A program made the position numbers and the translations under genes. A stretch of DNA of 64,000 nucleotides, from assembly GCF_036898095.1 (NCBI RefSeq), contig NC_090746.1:50329596-50393595 (forward strand), read 5' to 3'. Every line of letters begins with the position of its first letter. The first letter of the stretch is position 1. Of the stretch, positions 32,561 to 43,100 are shown one piece after another. Under the pieces are notes generated by a model. It saw only the letters and a program-made list of their open reading frames with translations, had not been told where the DNA came from and made no database searches. This stretch comes from Palaemon carinicauda (taxonomy: Eukaryota; Arthropoda; Malacostraca; Decapoda; Palaemonidae).

Positions 32561-33926
32561 GAATAAGAAGAAGTTTTGGAAAGAAGTGAAGAGAGTAAGG
32601 AAGGCTGGCTCAAGAATTGAAGAGACAGTGAAAGTTGGAAATGGAAGGTTGATAAAAGGAGAGGAGGCAAGAAAAAGATGGGCGGAATATTTTGAAATTT
32701 TACTGAATGTTGAGGATAATAGGGAGGCAGATATAATTGCTGTTGCAGGTGTTGAGGTGCCAGTGATGGGAGATGAGAATGAGAGAGAGATTACAATAGA
32801 TGAAGTGAGGAGAGCACTAGATGAAACGAGAGTAGGAAAATTACAGGGTGGTTTTAGAATAGGTATGGGTTGTATGAATCAGATTTTTACAGTAAGGCAG
32901 ATATGCGAGAAATATTTAGCAAAAGGTAAGGAGGTGTATGTTGCATTTATGGATCTGGAGAAAGCGTATGATAGAGTTGATAGGGAAGCAATGTGGAATG
33001 TGATGAGGTTATATGGAGTTGGTGGAAGGTTGTTGCAAGCAGTGAAAAGTTTCTACAAAGGTAGTAAAGCATGTGTTAGGATAGGAAATGAAGTGAGTGA
33101 TTGGTTTCCGGTGAGAGTGGGGCTGAGACAGGGATGTGTGATGTCGCCGTGGTTGTTTAACTTGTATGTTGATGGAGTGGTGAGAGAGGTGAATGCTCGA
33201 GTGCTTGGACGAGGATTAAAACTGGTAGACGAGAATGACCATGAATGGGAGGTAAATCAGTTGTTGTTTGCGGATGATACTCTACTGTTCCAGACACAGA
33301 AGAGAAGCTTGGCCGATTAGTGACAGAATTTGGAAGAGTTTGTGAGAGAAGGAAGTTGAGAGTTAATGTGGGTAAGAGTAAGGTTATGAGATGTACGAGA
33401 AGGGAAGGTGGTGCAAGGTTGAATGCCATGTTGAATGGAGAGTTACTTGAGGAGGTGGATCAGTTTAAGTACTTGGGGTCTGTTGTTGCAGCAAATGGTG
33501 GAGTGGAAGCAGATGTACGTCAGAGAGTGAATGAAGGTTGCAGTATTGGGGGCAGTTAAGGGAGTAGTAAGAAATAGAGGGTTGGGCATGAATGTTAAGA
33601 GAGTTCTATATGAGAAAGTGATTGTACCAACTGTGATGTATGGATTGGAGTTGTGGGGAATGAAAGTGATGGAGAGACAGAAATTGAATGTGTTTGAGAT
33701 GAAGTGTCTAAGGAGTATGGCTGGTGTATCTCGAGTAGATAGGGTTAGGAACAAAGTGGTGAGAGTGAAAACGGGTGTAAGAAATGTGTTAGCAGCTAGA
33801 CTGGATATGAATGTGTTGAGGTGGTTTGGCCATGTTGAGAGAATGGAAAATGGCTGTCTGCTAAAGAAGGTGATGAATGCAAGAGTTGATGGGAGAAGTA
33901 CAAGAGGAAGGCCAAGGTTTGTGTAG
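32561..33926 (+). pseudogene. LINE reverse transcriptase fragment
   Basis: RT motifs: VAFMDLEKAYDRVDREAMW, then GLRQGCVMSPWLFNLYVDG and the catalytic FADD in QLLFADDTLLF (about 33265). The N-terminal side jumps from VGKLQ directly to GGFRIGMGC, so an internal stretch expected in this RT type is deleted. Frameshifts occur near 33318 and 33555, and the C-terminal region continues to about 33926. The endonuclease is missing. It is not functional. Confidence 0.85.
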
Positions 33927-34300
33927 ATGGATGGAGTGAAGGAAGCTCTGGGTGATAGGAGGATAGATGTGAGAGAGGCAAGAGAGCGTGCTAGAAATAG
34001 GAATGAATGGCGAGCGATTGTGACGCAGTTCTGGTAGGCCCTGCTGCTTCCTCCGATGCCTTAGATGACCACGGAGGTAGCAGCAGTAGGGGATTCAGCA
34101 TTATGAAGCTTCATCTGTGGTGGATAACAGGGGAGGGTGGGCTGTGGCACCCTAGCAGTACCAGCTGAACTCGGTTGAGTCCCTTGTTAGGCTGGGAGGA
34201 ACGTAGAGAGTAGAGGTCCCCTTTTTTGTTTTTGTTTCATTTGTTGATGTCGGCTACCCCCCAAAATTGGGGGAAGTGCCTTGGTATATGTATGTATGTA
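32561..34300 (+). mobile_element. truncated non-LTR retrotransposon (LINE)
   Basis: It is flanked by identical 13-bp target duplications TGATATTGTGCGA (32548-32560 and 34301-34313), is 5'-truncated, and ends in a short tandem TATG tail after a 3' UTR of about 280 bases. The family is uncertain; recalled resemblance is to RTE-like LINEs of crustaceans. Confidence 0.9.
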
Positions 34301-34313
34301 TGATATTGTGCGA

Positions 34314-34689
34314 TCTCAAATTCTTGCTTGAAAGGTTACCGACCAAAGCCGCTAACTAACACTGTCCAAATAGCCTAAATAAAAGATAAAATCATGCCAA
34401 AACATTGAATAAGATGTCCATAACACAAAAATGGGACTACAATTAGTATAAGGAACTAATAGAAAGTCTTACCAAATAAAGAGATCCCAAGGAAGCGACA
34501 CCAAAAGACCGCATAGGGAGCGTCAACAAAGTGGCTGAGATAAAACCCAACAGACAAATATAATACTCAATTTGGGAGCATGGATCTCCAAAATGCCTGA
34601 CATCTTCACAAACACAAAATAACACAGAGCTACGAAAAACTCGTCCGAACGTTCACGGGTGCTAACAAGGAATGATGGGAGAAGGATAG
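34314..34689. other. unassigned sequence between LINE and DIRS-end remnant
   Basis: No coding sequence or repeat partner seen in the window. It replaces the outer part of the right ITR of element B. Confidence 0.4.
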
Positions 34690-35034
34690 GTAGTGGTGGT
34701 GGTGGTGGGGGGAGGGGGTGGGGGGGGCAGTAGCTGTAGTGAACGACACCTCGTAGTAACGGGGGATTTTGAGGAGGGAGAAGTCTTAATTGGAAAGGGA
34801 TCTCTGGTAGTGGTATCACTCGCCCCAGTTTTAATACCAACACCCTTTAGGGGTGAGCGAGCTGGATATATTTCTAGCATTCCATGCAACTTTTTTCTCT
34901 GGTATATTTAGCATTATTTATACCTTTGAAATGGTGCTTTAAGGAGCATTTCACGAAGCGACACAGGTTCCTCGCCCAGAAATAGATTTTTCCTTCGTCA
35001 AAGTCCCTTTTTCACTTCGCTCAAAATCCGTTTT
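34690..35034 (+). repeat. hybrid DIRS terminal remnant
   Basis: 34790-35009 resembles the right end of element E (ACACC-TTAGG-GTGAGCGAGCT, TTTTTCTCTGGTATATTTAGCA, CTCGCCCAGAAATAGATTTTTCC-TCGTCAAA). The next 25 bases (TTCACTTCGCTCAAAATCCG then TTTT) match the right end of element C. A G-rich stretch with TGG repeats lies at 34693-34735. The order of insertions is inferred. Confidence 0.65.
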
Positions 35035-36832
35035 CCATGCTCCTTGACCTGGCATTGAAAGCAAAAACCAGTCCAGATCTTAAGAAATAGGAAGCTATGT
35101 ATAAGATTATATCAAAATTTTGTTGTTCTGGGAATATTAGAGCTAAATGGTTTTAAGCCCTGTAATTTACCACAGTACCCTAACTATGGTCTTCTCAAGC
35201 TTTCCTTGAACTTTTATCACATGTCTTCACAATTATTAGCCTAATGGAAAGTATTAAGATATTAATTTGGATTATTTTTCATTCAACAGTGAATACTATG
35301 ACTCTAAAGCTTTTCTCAATTCTTCTGCTAGATATAGCAATTTGTGGTAACTAATGTATAATACTATACAGGAAATATAGAGTAAGGCATGATTTTCTAA
35401 TAAAGGATAGAATTTGAAAAGGAAGAAAAGTAAATTATGAATCACAAAACTTGCACAATTTAATGCATTTATTACACATCATTCTAGAGGCAGGACAACC
35501 TTGTTTGTATATGGAGTATAGGTAGAAATAAGAAAATATATATCTTATATCCCCAGTTTGAAATCCAAAATTTGGCCCACCATTTGAATGCTCACTACAG
35601 CCACTTGTCTGGGGGAGACCAAACTAATATATTAGGAAGGGAAATTTGAAGAGTAGATAAAATTGTATTGTAACCAAAATACTCAAAATTATTGTTGATT
35701 ATGGCCTTAGTCTATTGTCTCTACAGTCCCCTCAGTTCAAGTACTGTATATAGTTATATTTAGCCTAATTTGAGAGCCTCTAGGCTGTTATTATTGTGGT
35801 GTTTTCCTTTCTTAGGGTCTAGTTTTTATAATGTACAAATGATTTTTTTAACACTTTGCAAATGATCATAAATATTGTGAATTGTTGGCAGTCGAGTCTT
35901 GCATTTTCTTTGTGTGTGTAAAATTTGATTGTTTATTAAAAGGGTCGGTCTTACGATAATTCTTACTCGCTAGGATCCCAGTGCATTAGCTTTTTGTTTG
36001 TTCCTCACATCCATGACAGGTGCCTTCAGTCATATAGAAAGCAAGAGGATACAGGGCAAATGAAGAAAAGGTTAGTCATAATTGTTACTCTTAACCTGCT
36101 CAAGAAAGGTTATATATTGATGTGTAGAAGTCTTAAAGAGAATTATCAAAACAGAACAGCTTCAGGGGAATCCAGGCAAGAAGATGTAGACTCATTAAGT
36201 GATTAGCTGTTAATACCCACTAAACCTTCAAGACATTTTACAACTTTGATCATCTTGCAAGTATATCAGTGTATATTACAGCACTTAAATTGTTTCAGGA
36301 CCCTTAGTTGGTGGTCTGTAGAGAATTTGTAACAGTGGTTGAAAGGTACAAAATTTAAAGATGATGAGAACAATTTCATTTAGATATTAAAATGTAAAGG
36401 CATGGCACAACAGGTGAAATCAATTAAGATTTTGTTCTCCTTTTGGGCCATTCAAGTGGGAGTTGGAAAAACAATTTTTGTGTTAGATAGTAACAAATAA
36501 ATATCACTTACAGATTTTATAACATTGTCAAGTACAGTATTCTTTAAAGCAACAAAGATTACTCATAATAATACAGTATCTGGGTCCTATGTTTGACAGA
36601 GAAATTTTGTGCTGAATTAACAAAATAGCAGGTAGAAGGATGAAATCTTTTTGTAATGAAGAAGGCACATGTCTTGCAAAATGCTATCCCTATTTTAATC
36701 TACTGTTTTTCTAGCAGATGTGTTTTAATGAGTGTTCTTTACCTGACCAGTTACTTCATTTGTCACTGTTATTCCTATGCCAGGTTTTTTATTTTTAAAT
36801 TTTCTCCTTTTTATCAGTTTTATCAAAATATA
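35035..36832. other. AT-rich host DNA
   Basis: Host spacer or intron. Apart from the possible exon at 36020-36206, nothing recognisable. Confidence 0.55.
36020..36206 (+). CDS. possible terminal host exon
   Basis: An acceptor (TTGTTTGTTCCTCACATCCATGACAG) precedes an open stretch reading CLQSYRKQEDTGQMKKR and ending in QEDVDSLSD with a stop at 36204-36206. A donor-like GTTAGT at 36071 and a weak acceptor at 36127 would remove 57 nt and keep the frame. The acidic hydrophilic tail looks like a real C-terminus, but no family is recognised and chance is possible. Confidence 0.3.
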
Positions 36833-37190
36833 TTTTTGGGCTCAAGCCATGACGTCCTGATGGAAGGTTCCTTCAGTAGCTTCCTAGGGTATATTTAACT
36901 ACAGTGGATATTCCCAGAGAATTAAACTAAAGGTTATCACAGAATTCTAACTTCTGGTGCGAGTACCCTAAAGGTTTCCCTCTAGGATATCGTATATCAA
37001 CAGGGGACGCATGTATTAACACGCCACATAGCTATCTACACCCCATATAGAGTTAACACTTCGATATGGAAAGGTGGCTGAGTAACTGAGGAGCCGTTCC
37101 ACAGTTACACTCATCCGTGGCTGCTTTTTGTACTCGAGACGTAAACAAACGGGCGCCATTGCTAAATGACGTCACGTCCGTCCTCATCCT
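36833..37190 (+). repeat. left ITR of element C
   Basis: Begins TTTTTGGGCTCAAGCCATGA and ends CGTCCGTCCTCATCC. It contains TGACGTCA at 37167-37174. Complement at 52601-52989. Confidence 0.93.
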
Positions 37191-39420
37191 TTCGCCTGTA
37201 GCTTCTTTGCTAAGTAGGATTTTTCCCAAGTGCTTACTTTATCAGCTTACATCGCCGTTATGTCGCTACCTTCAGCTTCGCCTTCTTCTGGAAAGTCGAG
37301 TACCAGGTCCCAGTATTGTTTAAATAAGCTCTAGCCGTAAAGTAACTTCTACTTTTCGTATAATATTGTGTTTTGTGGTAGAGCTGTGCTGATAACGGAC
37401 GCGCCATTTTATGGCGCCGCTGTTCATGGTGCATGCTTTATTTAGTTAGCCAGAACAGCCCCCTCCGGTCATTTAACTAATTAATATTATTAGTTATTTA
37501 GTCTTCATAGCTAGGGAATATTTATATCGTGTTTTAGCGCTCATCAGACTCGGTCGCTGTTCGACCCCATACTAGATCGCTAGCTTAGCCCCTAGGCTGG
37601 ACAGCCTAGTGCTTGTTTTCATGCATGATATATACCAGTGTTCCTAAGTTAAGTTATGAAGATTGTGGCATTATTAAACATACTATTTACTGTGATGTAA
37701 GTGTTTTCGCCTTTGGGGACCATATAAGGCAGTGTTGATTGTGTATCATCCCCTCCTAACCTAATGTAGGAACCCTTATATGCTCCCTATTCCCCCTGCC
37801 TGCGGGCATTCCCTCTGGGTAGTCTTGCTTACCCTTCTATATAGGGGAATCCCGTCTACAACCAGAGTATTTATCGCTTCTCTGCCTACCTTAAGGGAAT
37901 GACCCTCCCTTAGGGTCGTGCCTGAGAAATTAGGAAGGGCCCTGCCCTTCCTCAGTTGCACCTGGTTGGGTTACTCCTTCCTCCCTGCAACTAGCGATGT
38001 GTCTTTCAAGCTTTCCTAGCCTAGGAGTTAGTCCTCCGACTCTAGGTTAAGCTCTGGGGGTTGACTCTGCCTTATTGTAGTTTGAGACGGTACATTAGTA
38101 CTGTTCTCGATCTGGGCTACCTATCCTAGGTTAGGGAGTGTTCTCCCTTACCTTGGTGGCCGTTCTCATGCAGAGTCTCCTCTTTAGAAAGCCCTATTCT
38201 TCTCCCTCCCCACCTATCCCTTTGGTGTAGGCTTGCCTACACACCTCTGTCCTTAGTCCTACAACTCCTCCCTTGGGTGGAGTGGTAGGGCTAACATTGT
38301 TCTCCTGCTGAGCTGGCCGCTCTGGTACACATACCCTTCATAGCGTTCTATTGGGGTGGTTGCCGGCTGCGGTCCTGCCAGCGGGGGATTCCCCCCTCTT
38401 TGAGTGCCCTCTATCCATCCCTTGGGTTACCACAGACACCCGGCCACCTGCCGGCTCCCTGCCGCCGGATGTTAGGAGTATCCACTCCTATCATGAGTGC
38501 ACTCTCTCCGGAGGGATGCCGGAGGGGTATAGGATCTTACCCCTTCCATCCCTCCTTACCTTTCTCTCTTTCTATCCTGATGCCGGTCCCTTGCCGTCTC
38601 TACTGCCGGCGATAACCACCACTACCTCAGGTGACATTCTTTTATAAGATGCCTCCCCCCTTTAAGACGTCAGCCTTCTGTTTGCCGGAGGCTGCCGCCT
38701 TCCGTCGGCTTACCGCAGACCTCCCACCCTTCGTTTTACCTAGTAACAGCCGGCCGACTTTCGGAGTCGGCCACCAGCATGCCGGCATTGATTGCCGGCA
38801 ATCTAGGTATACGACCATATACATATCTATCTTATGAATTGATCCAAGGCTCACCATGCCGTCAGCCTTCGGCTGCCGGAGCCGCCAGCCCCTGCCGCCG
38901 ACCCGCCGCTGTGCCGGCGGTCGCCACTATGGTATTATCCTTATAGATACTCAGTGTGTCTGCCTTGATGCCTTCCACCCTGCAGGACCGGCTTCCGGTG
39001 TGTCGTCGGTCTGCCGGCACCCTCATGAGACGTTAAGGGACATGTACCCCTTCCCTGGCTGCCGGCGACATGCCGACAGTCAATATACTGCAGCCAGATG
39101 GCTTGGCCACTTCCATATAGGTATTGTCTTACCATCCAAGATTGTGGCTATGCTGTTTGATTGCACATTACAATAATTCCAGCATACTTTGTGTATCTTA
39201 GTGCAGTCGATTGCCGGAACCTACATTTAATAAGGGGTTTATCCTATGCCCCCTCTCCCCCAGGGATCTGAGTGGTCTCAGACCCTATTATACTCTGCGG
39301 ACAATTCCTGTTAAAAGCCTAGCTTGGCTCATCCATACGGATTTCCCTCATTGTGACCTTCGGGCACAAAGGAATTGTCTACGGATAAGGTTACGGTAAC
39401 CGGCTGGGCGGGATTCACAA
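37191..39420 (+). other. leader of element C
   Basis: A long leader without a convincing gene. 38340-39100 is dense in TGCCGG/CCGGC motifs. The same sequence, slightly diverged, is in the leader of D (54770-56235 and 62145-62901). The leader ends at CACAA|GTATGTGTC, a likely splice donor. Confidence 0.6.
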
Positions 39421-39485
39421 GTATGTGTCTTTCTACTTCCTTTGCCGCTCATTAATCTTAAGCATTAATATGTTCTTATAATTAA

Positions 39486-39771
39486 GGGATTTTGACGTAG
39501 GAAAAATCTATTTCTGGGCGAGGGACCTGTGCCGCCCAGTGAATAAGCTCCATTTAGCACTTATTCTTAGGTAATTTACTGCTAAATATACCAGAGAAAA
39601 AATGTAAAGGAGTGCTAGGTTAACTAGCTCGCTCACCTATTGGTGTCGGTATAAAATTGGGCGTATAATCCAGAGGTCCCGCACTATTTAGATTCATCCA
39701 CGACAGAAACCCCAATAGAGGAGAGCCGTTCAACCTCACTCGGTACTACTAACAATGCATCCGCTCAGAAC
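39486..39771 (-). repeat. right ITR of element E
   Basis: From GGGATTTTGACGTAGG on the + strand through CAGAACCCAACTCCTTA. Inverted copy at 46457-46731, with an extra terminal stretch here as in the other DIRS elements. Confidence 0.92.
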
Positions 39772-39824
39772 CCAACTCCTTAGCACCCAAAGTTTGGGGA
39801 CTCCAAGGGAGAGGAGCTGGGAGG

Positions 39825-39917
39825 GTTCACTGGGCGGCACAGGTCCCTCGCCCAGAAATAGATTTTTCCTACGTCAAAATCCCTTTTCTGGGCTCGAACC
39901 TGTGCCGCCCAGTGAAT
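39825..39917 (-). repeat. ICR of element E
   Basis: On the + strand TTCACTGGGCGGCACAGG...GTCAAAATCCC is joined to TTTTCTGGGCTCGAACC...CCCAGTGAA, combining both end sequences. Confidence 0.9.
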
Positions 39918-40165
39918 CTATACAAGAGAAAATGTCACCAAACTTGCAAAGTAAAGGAAAAAACATAAGCGTAAGGGAAATACAGGATGCTTTTAATCAG
40001 AGATGAGTACCAAAAATGCCGTGAGTGATAATATATACAGATACTCAGGAGTATAAAATTTACAAATATAATAACAGTATTCAGGTGCGAGACCAACGAA
40101 TACAATATGGTATAAATGAGGCAGGTAAGAGGGAGAGATAAAGAGTCAAGGCATTAACCTGTGAG

Positions 40166-43100
40166 TTACTTGGGAGTAACTACGCTCCCTGCGGTTACTG
40201 TAGAAAATTTTAGGGCTTCCAAATGTTTAAGGTAGTGTTTCTTGAACACTGACGGTGATTTCCACTCTGTATACCTGGAAAGGTCTGTAAAATTCATGTG
40301 GTGAAAGAAGTTCACCGAGGTAGCAACCGCCCTGATATCATGTGCAAGAGGAAAAGAGTCAGGGTTAGCTTGTTTAATAAAATACAAGATTTGTTGCCTG
40401 ATCCCTTTAATAGAAATGGTACCGCCTTGTTCTCTAACGAATAGAGGCCCCGAGGAGTTAGAGGAGGTCCGGGATAAATAAGACCTAAGAGTAGTAACAG
40501 GGCACAGAGACGGATCTTGCGTGAGGGGAATAATTTTCCAGGAAGACCATCTGTTTTGAGGGTCTTCGTTCTTAGCCAAAAAGAATTTGTTAGGAGAAAG
40601 AAGGACCTCTCCCGAAGGCAGGAAGTCAATATGACCCGGGTCTCTCGACAAGGCTGCCAATTCAGAAATTCTTGCCCCGGAAGCCAAGCTCACCAGGAAA
40701 AGTGTTTTCCTGAGAAGGGGAATGTAATCACAAGAACTGTTAATGGTATCAGAAGCCAATCTGAGTACGTCATTAAGGAACCAGGTCACCGGAGTAGGGC
40801 GAGTAACCGGTTTCAGTCTGGCACAAGCTTTCGGAATTGAAGCTAACAAAGAGTCGGTTAAGTCTATGTTAAAACCCACTAGGAAGATCTTTTTCAGAGC
40901 CGATTTAATAGTGGTGATAGTATTGGCTGCCAGACCTGATTCTAATAAAGATCTAAAGAAAGTAACTGTAAGGTTCAAGTTCATACAGTTCACGTCTGAG
41001 TCTATTAAAAATTTTGCCAACTTTTTAACTGCAGAGTCATACTGGCGGATGGTGGAATCCCGTTTATCCGATTCTAGGAACAAGGTGTTTTGAGGATCAA
41101 TATTGGCACCATGCATAGCCGCAAACTTCATAAAGTCCATAAAGTTAGGGCGCTCTGAATGTTTGAGAAAGCGTACACAACGCGTGTTTGTACTATCTGA
41201 GACAGAACCGGATTGGGTATCGGGTGAGGGTATAGTCTCAACTCTCGCAGGAGAGGATACCAGTTGCTCTTGGGCCAGTTGGGTGCGACCAAGGCTACTT
41301 GTCCCTTGAAGGATCTCAGTTTGTCTAGAACTTTCAGCAAAAGATTCACCGGGGGATAGAGATAAATCTTTTCCCAGGTGTCCCAATTCTGTGACATGGC
41401 GTCTGTGGCGTAAGCCTGAGGGTCTAGATTGGGAGCCACATATACTCTCAATTTGTGGTTGGATTCCGTGGCGAAGAGGTCCACTTGGAGACCGGGAACC
41501 TGAGAGAGAATCCACCGAAATGACTTTAGATCGAGTGACCATTCCGATTCTAGAGGGGAGGTCCGGGACAGGGCGTCTGCCACTACATTCCGGACTCCCG
41601 CCAGGTGGACAGCTGAAAGATGCCAACGGTTCAAGGCTGCTAGGGAGAATATGGCTACTAGAACATGGTTCAGAGGCCCTGACTTTGACCCGCCTCTGTT
41701 GAGGCAGCGGACCACCACTTCGCTGTCGAGGACCAGACGAAGGTGTTGTTTCTTGGGAAGAGCAAGACGTTTCAGGGATAGAAGAACTGCCATGGCCTCT
41801 AGCACATTGATGTGAAATTGGTGGAACAAGGGAGTCAAAAGACCTTGAACTTTCTTGAGCTGAGAATAACCGCCCCAACCTGACAAGGATGCGTCCGTAC
41901 GAATGATTAATTTCGGAGGCGGAAATCGAAGGGGAACTGACTTTGACAGAATGTTTGCTCTTGTCCAAGGAAGAAGTCTTTCCCGTAGAATGGGAGGAAG
42001 GCGGACTTTCCTGTCCCGGAGCTTCCGGTTCGCCCTCGAACGCCAGACACGATTGAAATCTTTCAATTTTGCCTTCAGAAGAAGATCCGTCACTGAGGCA
42101 AACTGAAGGGACTCCAGAATCCTCTCTTGGAGTCGTCTGGAACTTACTTTGTCTTTGAGAAAGCGTTTGGTGTTCCTTGCAATCTCTAACCTCTTGGGTC
42201 TGGGAAGACACAGAGTATGAGATATAAGATCCCATTGCAGGCCGAGCCATTGGAACTTCGATTTTGGAAGAAGACGGGACTTCTTGAAGTTGATCTGGAA
42301 GCCTAGAGATTGAAGATAATGGATGACTTTGTGAGTGGCTTTTAGGAAATTTTGGGAGGTGTCTGACCAAATGAGCCAGTCGTCCAGATAGGCTACTACT
42401 TGAATCCCTTGATTCCTGAGTTCCTGAACAGCGACTTCTGCTAACTTTGTGAAGATCCTTGGGGCGATGTTGAGCCCGAAAGGCATCACCTTGAAGGAGT
42501 AACTTTTGTCCCCTAAGCGAAAGCCTAGGTACGGACGGAAGTGTCTCGCTATCGGGACGTGATAATAGGCGTCTGTAAGATCGATAGAGGTGGTGACGGC
42601 CCCACGGGGAAGTAAGGTCCGCACCTGCGAGACGGTAAGCATTCGAAACTTGTCGCATTGAATGGACAAGTTGAGAAGGGATAGGTCTAGAATCACTCTT
42701 CTCTTGTCTGAATCCTTCTTCGGGACACTGAACAGCCGACCTTGAAACTTCAGGTGTTTCGTTTCTTGTACGGCGTTCTTTTGTAAAAGATCCTGGACAA
42801 ATTCGACCAGGTCCGGAGTGGAATGTTGACGAAATTTGTTCGGAGGAGGAGGTCCTTGAATCCAACTCCACCCCAGTCCCTTGGAGATGATACTGAATGG
42901 AAGTATATGGACGGAGCTTCTTCCTACCCCGGGCTTGGTAAATTGCAGGGTCAGATTTACGTTTAGGAGACAAACCCCAACGGGCTTTAAGGCTCTGGTT
43001 GACTCTAGTGGCCTCCGCCAAGACTTCCTCTACAAGGTCCTCAGGGAAGAGGTTTGAACCCCAACAGGAGGACCGGATCAGCTTATTAGGTTCATGCCTA

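Larger units (their letters stand above)
18949..35034 (+). mobile_element. DIRS-like retrotransposon, element B (decayed, with nested insertions)
   Basis: The left ITR (from 18949) has its complement at 32411-32560, and an ICR lies at 32225-32318. Gag, RT-RNase H and YR remnants lie between 27539 and 31888, all broken. Element 3 is inserted in the leader and a LINE in the right ITR. The expected outermost right end (CGCTCAAAATCCGTTTT, as in element C) is seen only at 35018-35034, after a stretch of foreign DIRS-end sequence, so the right boundary is inferred. It is closely related to elements C and D. Confidence 0.75.

Noticed and set aside
34693..34735. G-quadruplex control element
   Set aside because: A simple TGG/G-run in an old remnant; nothing links it to a gene.
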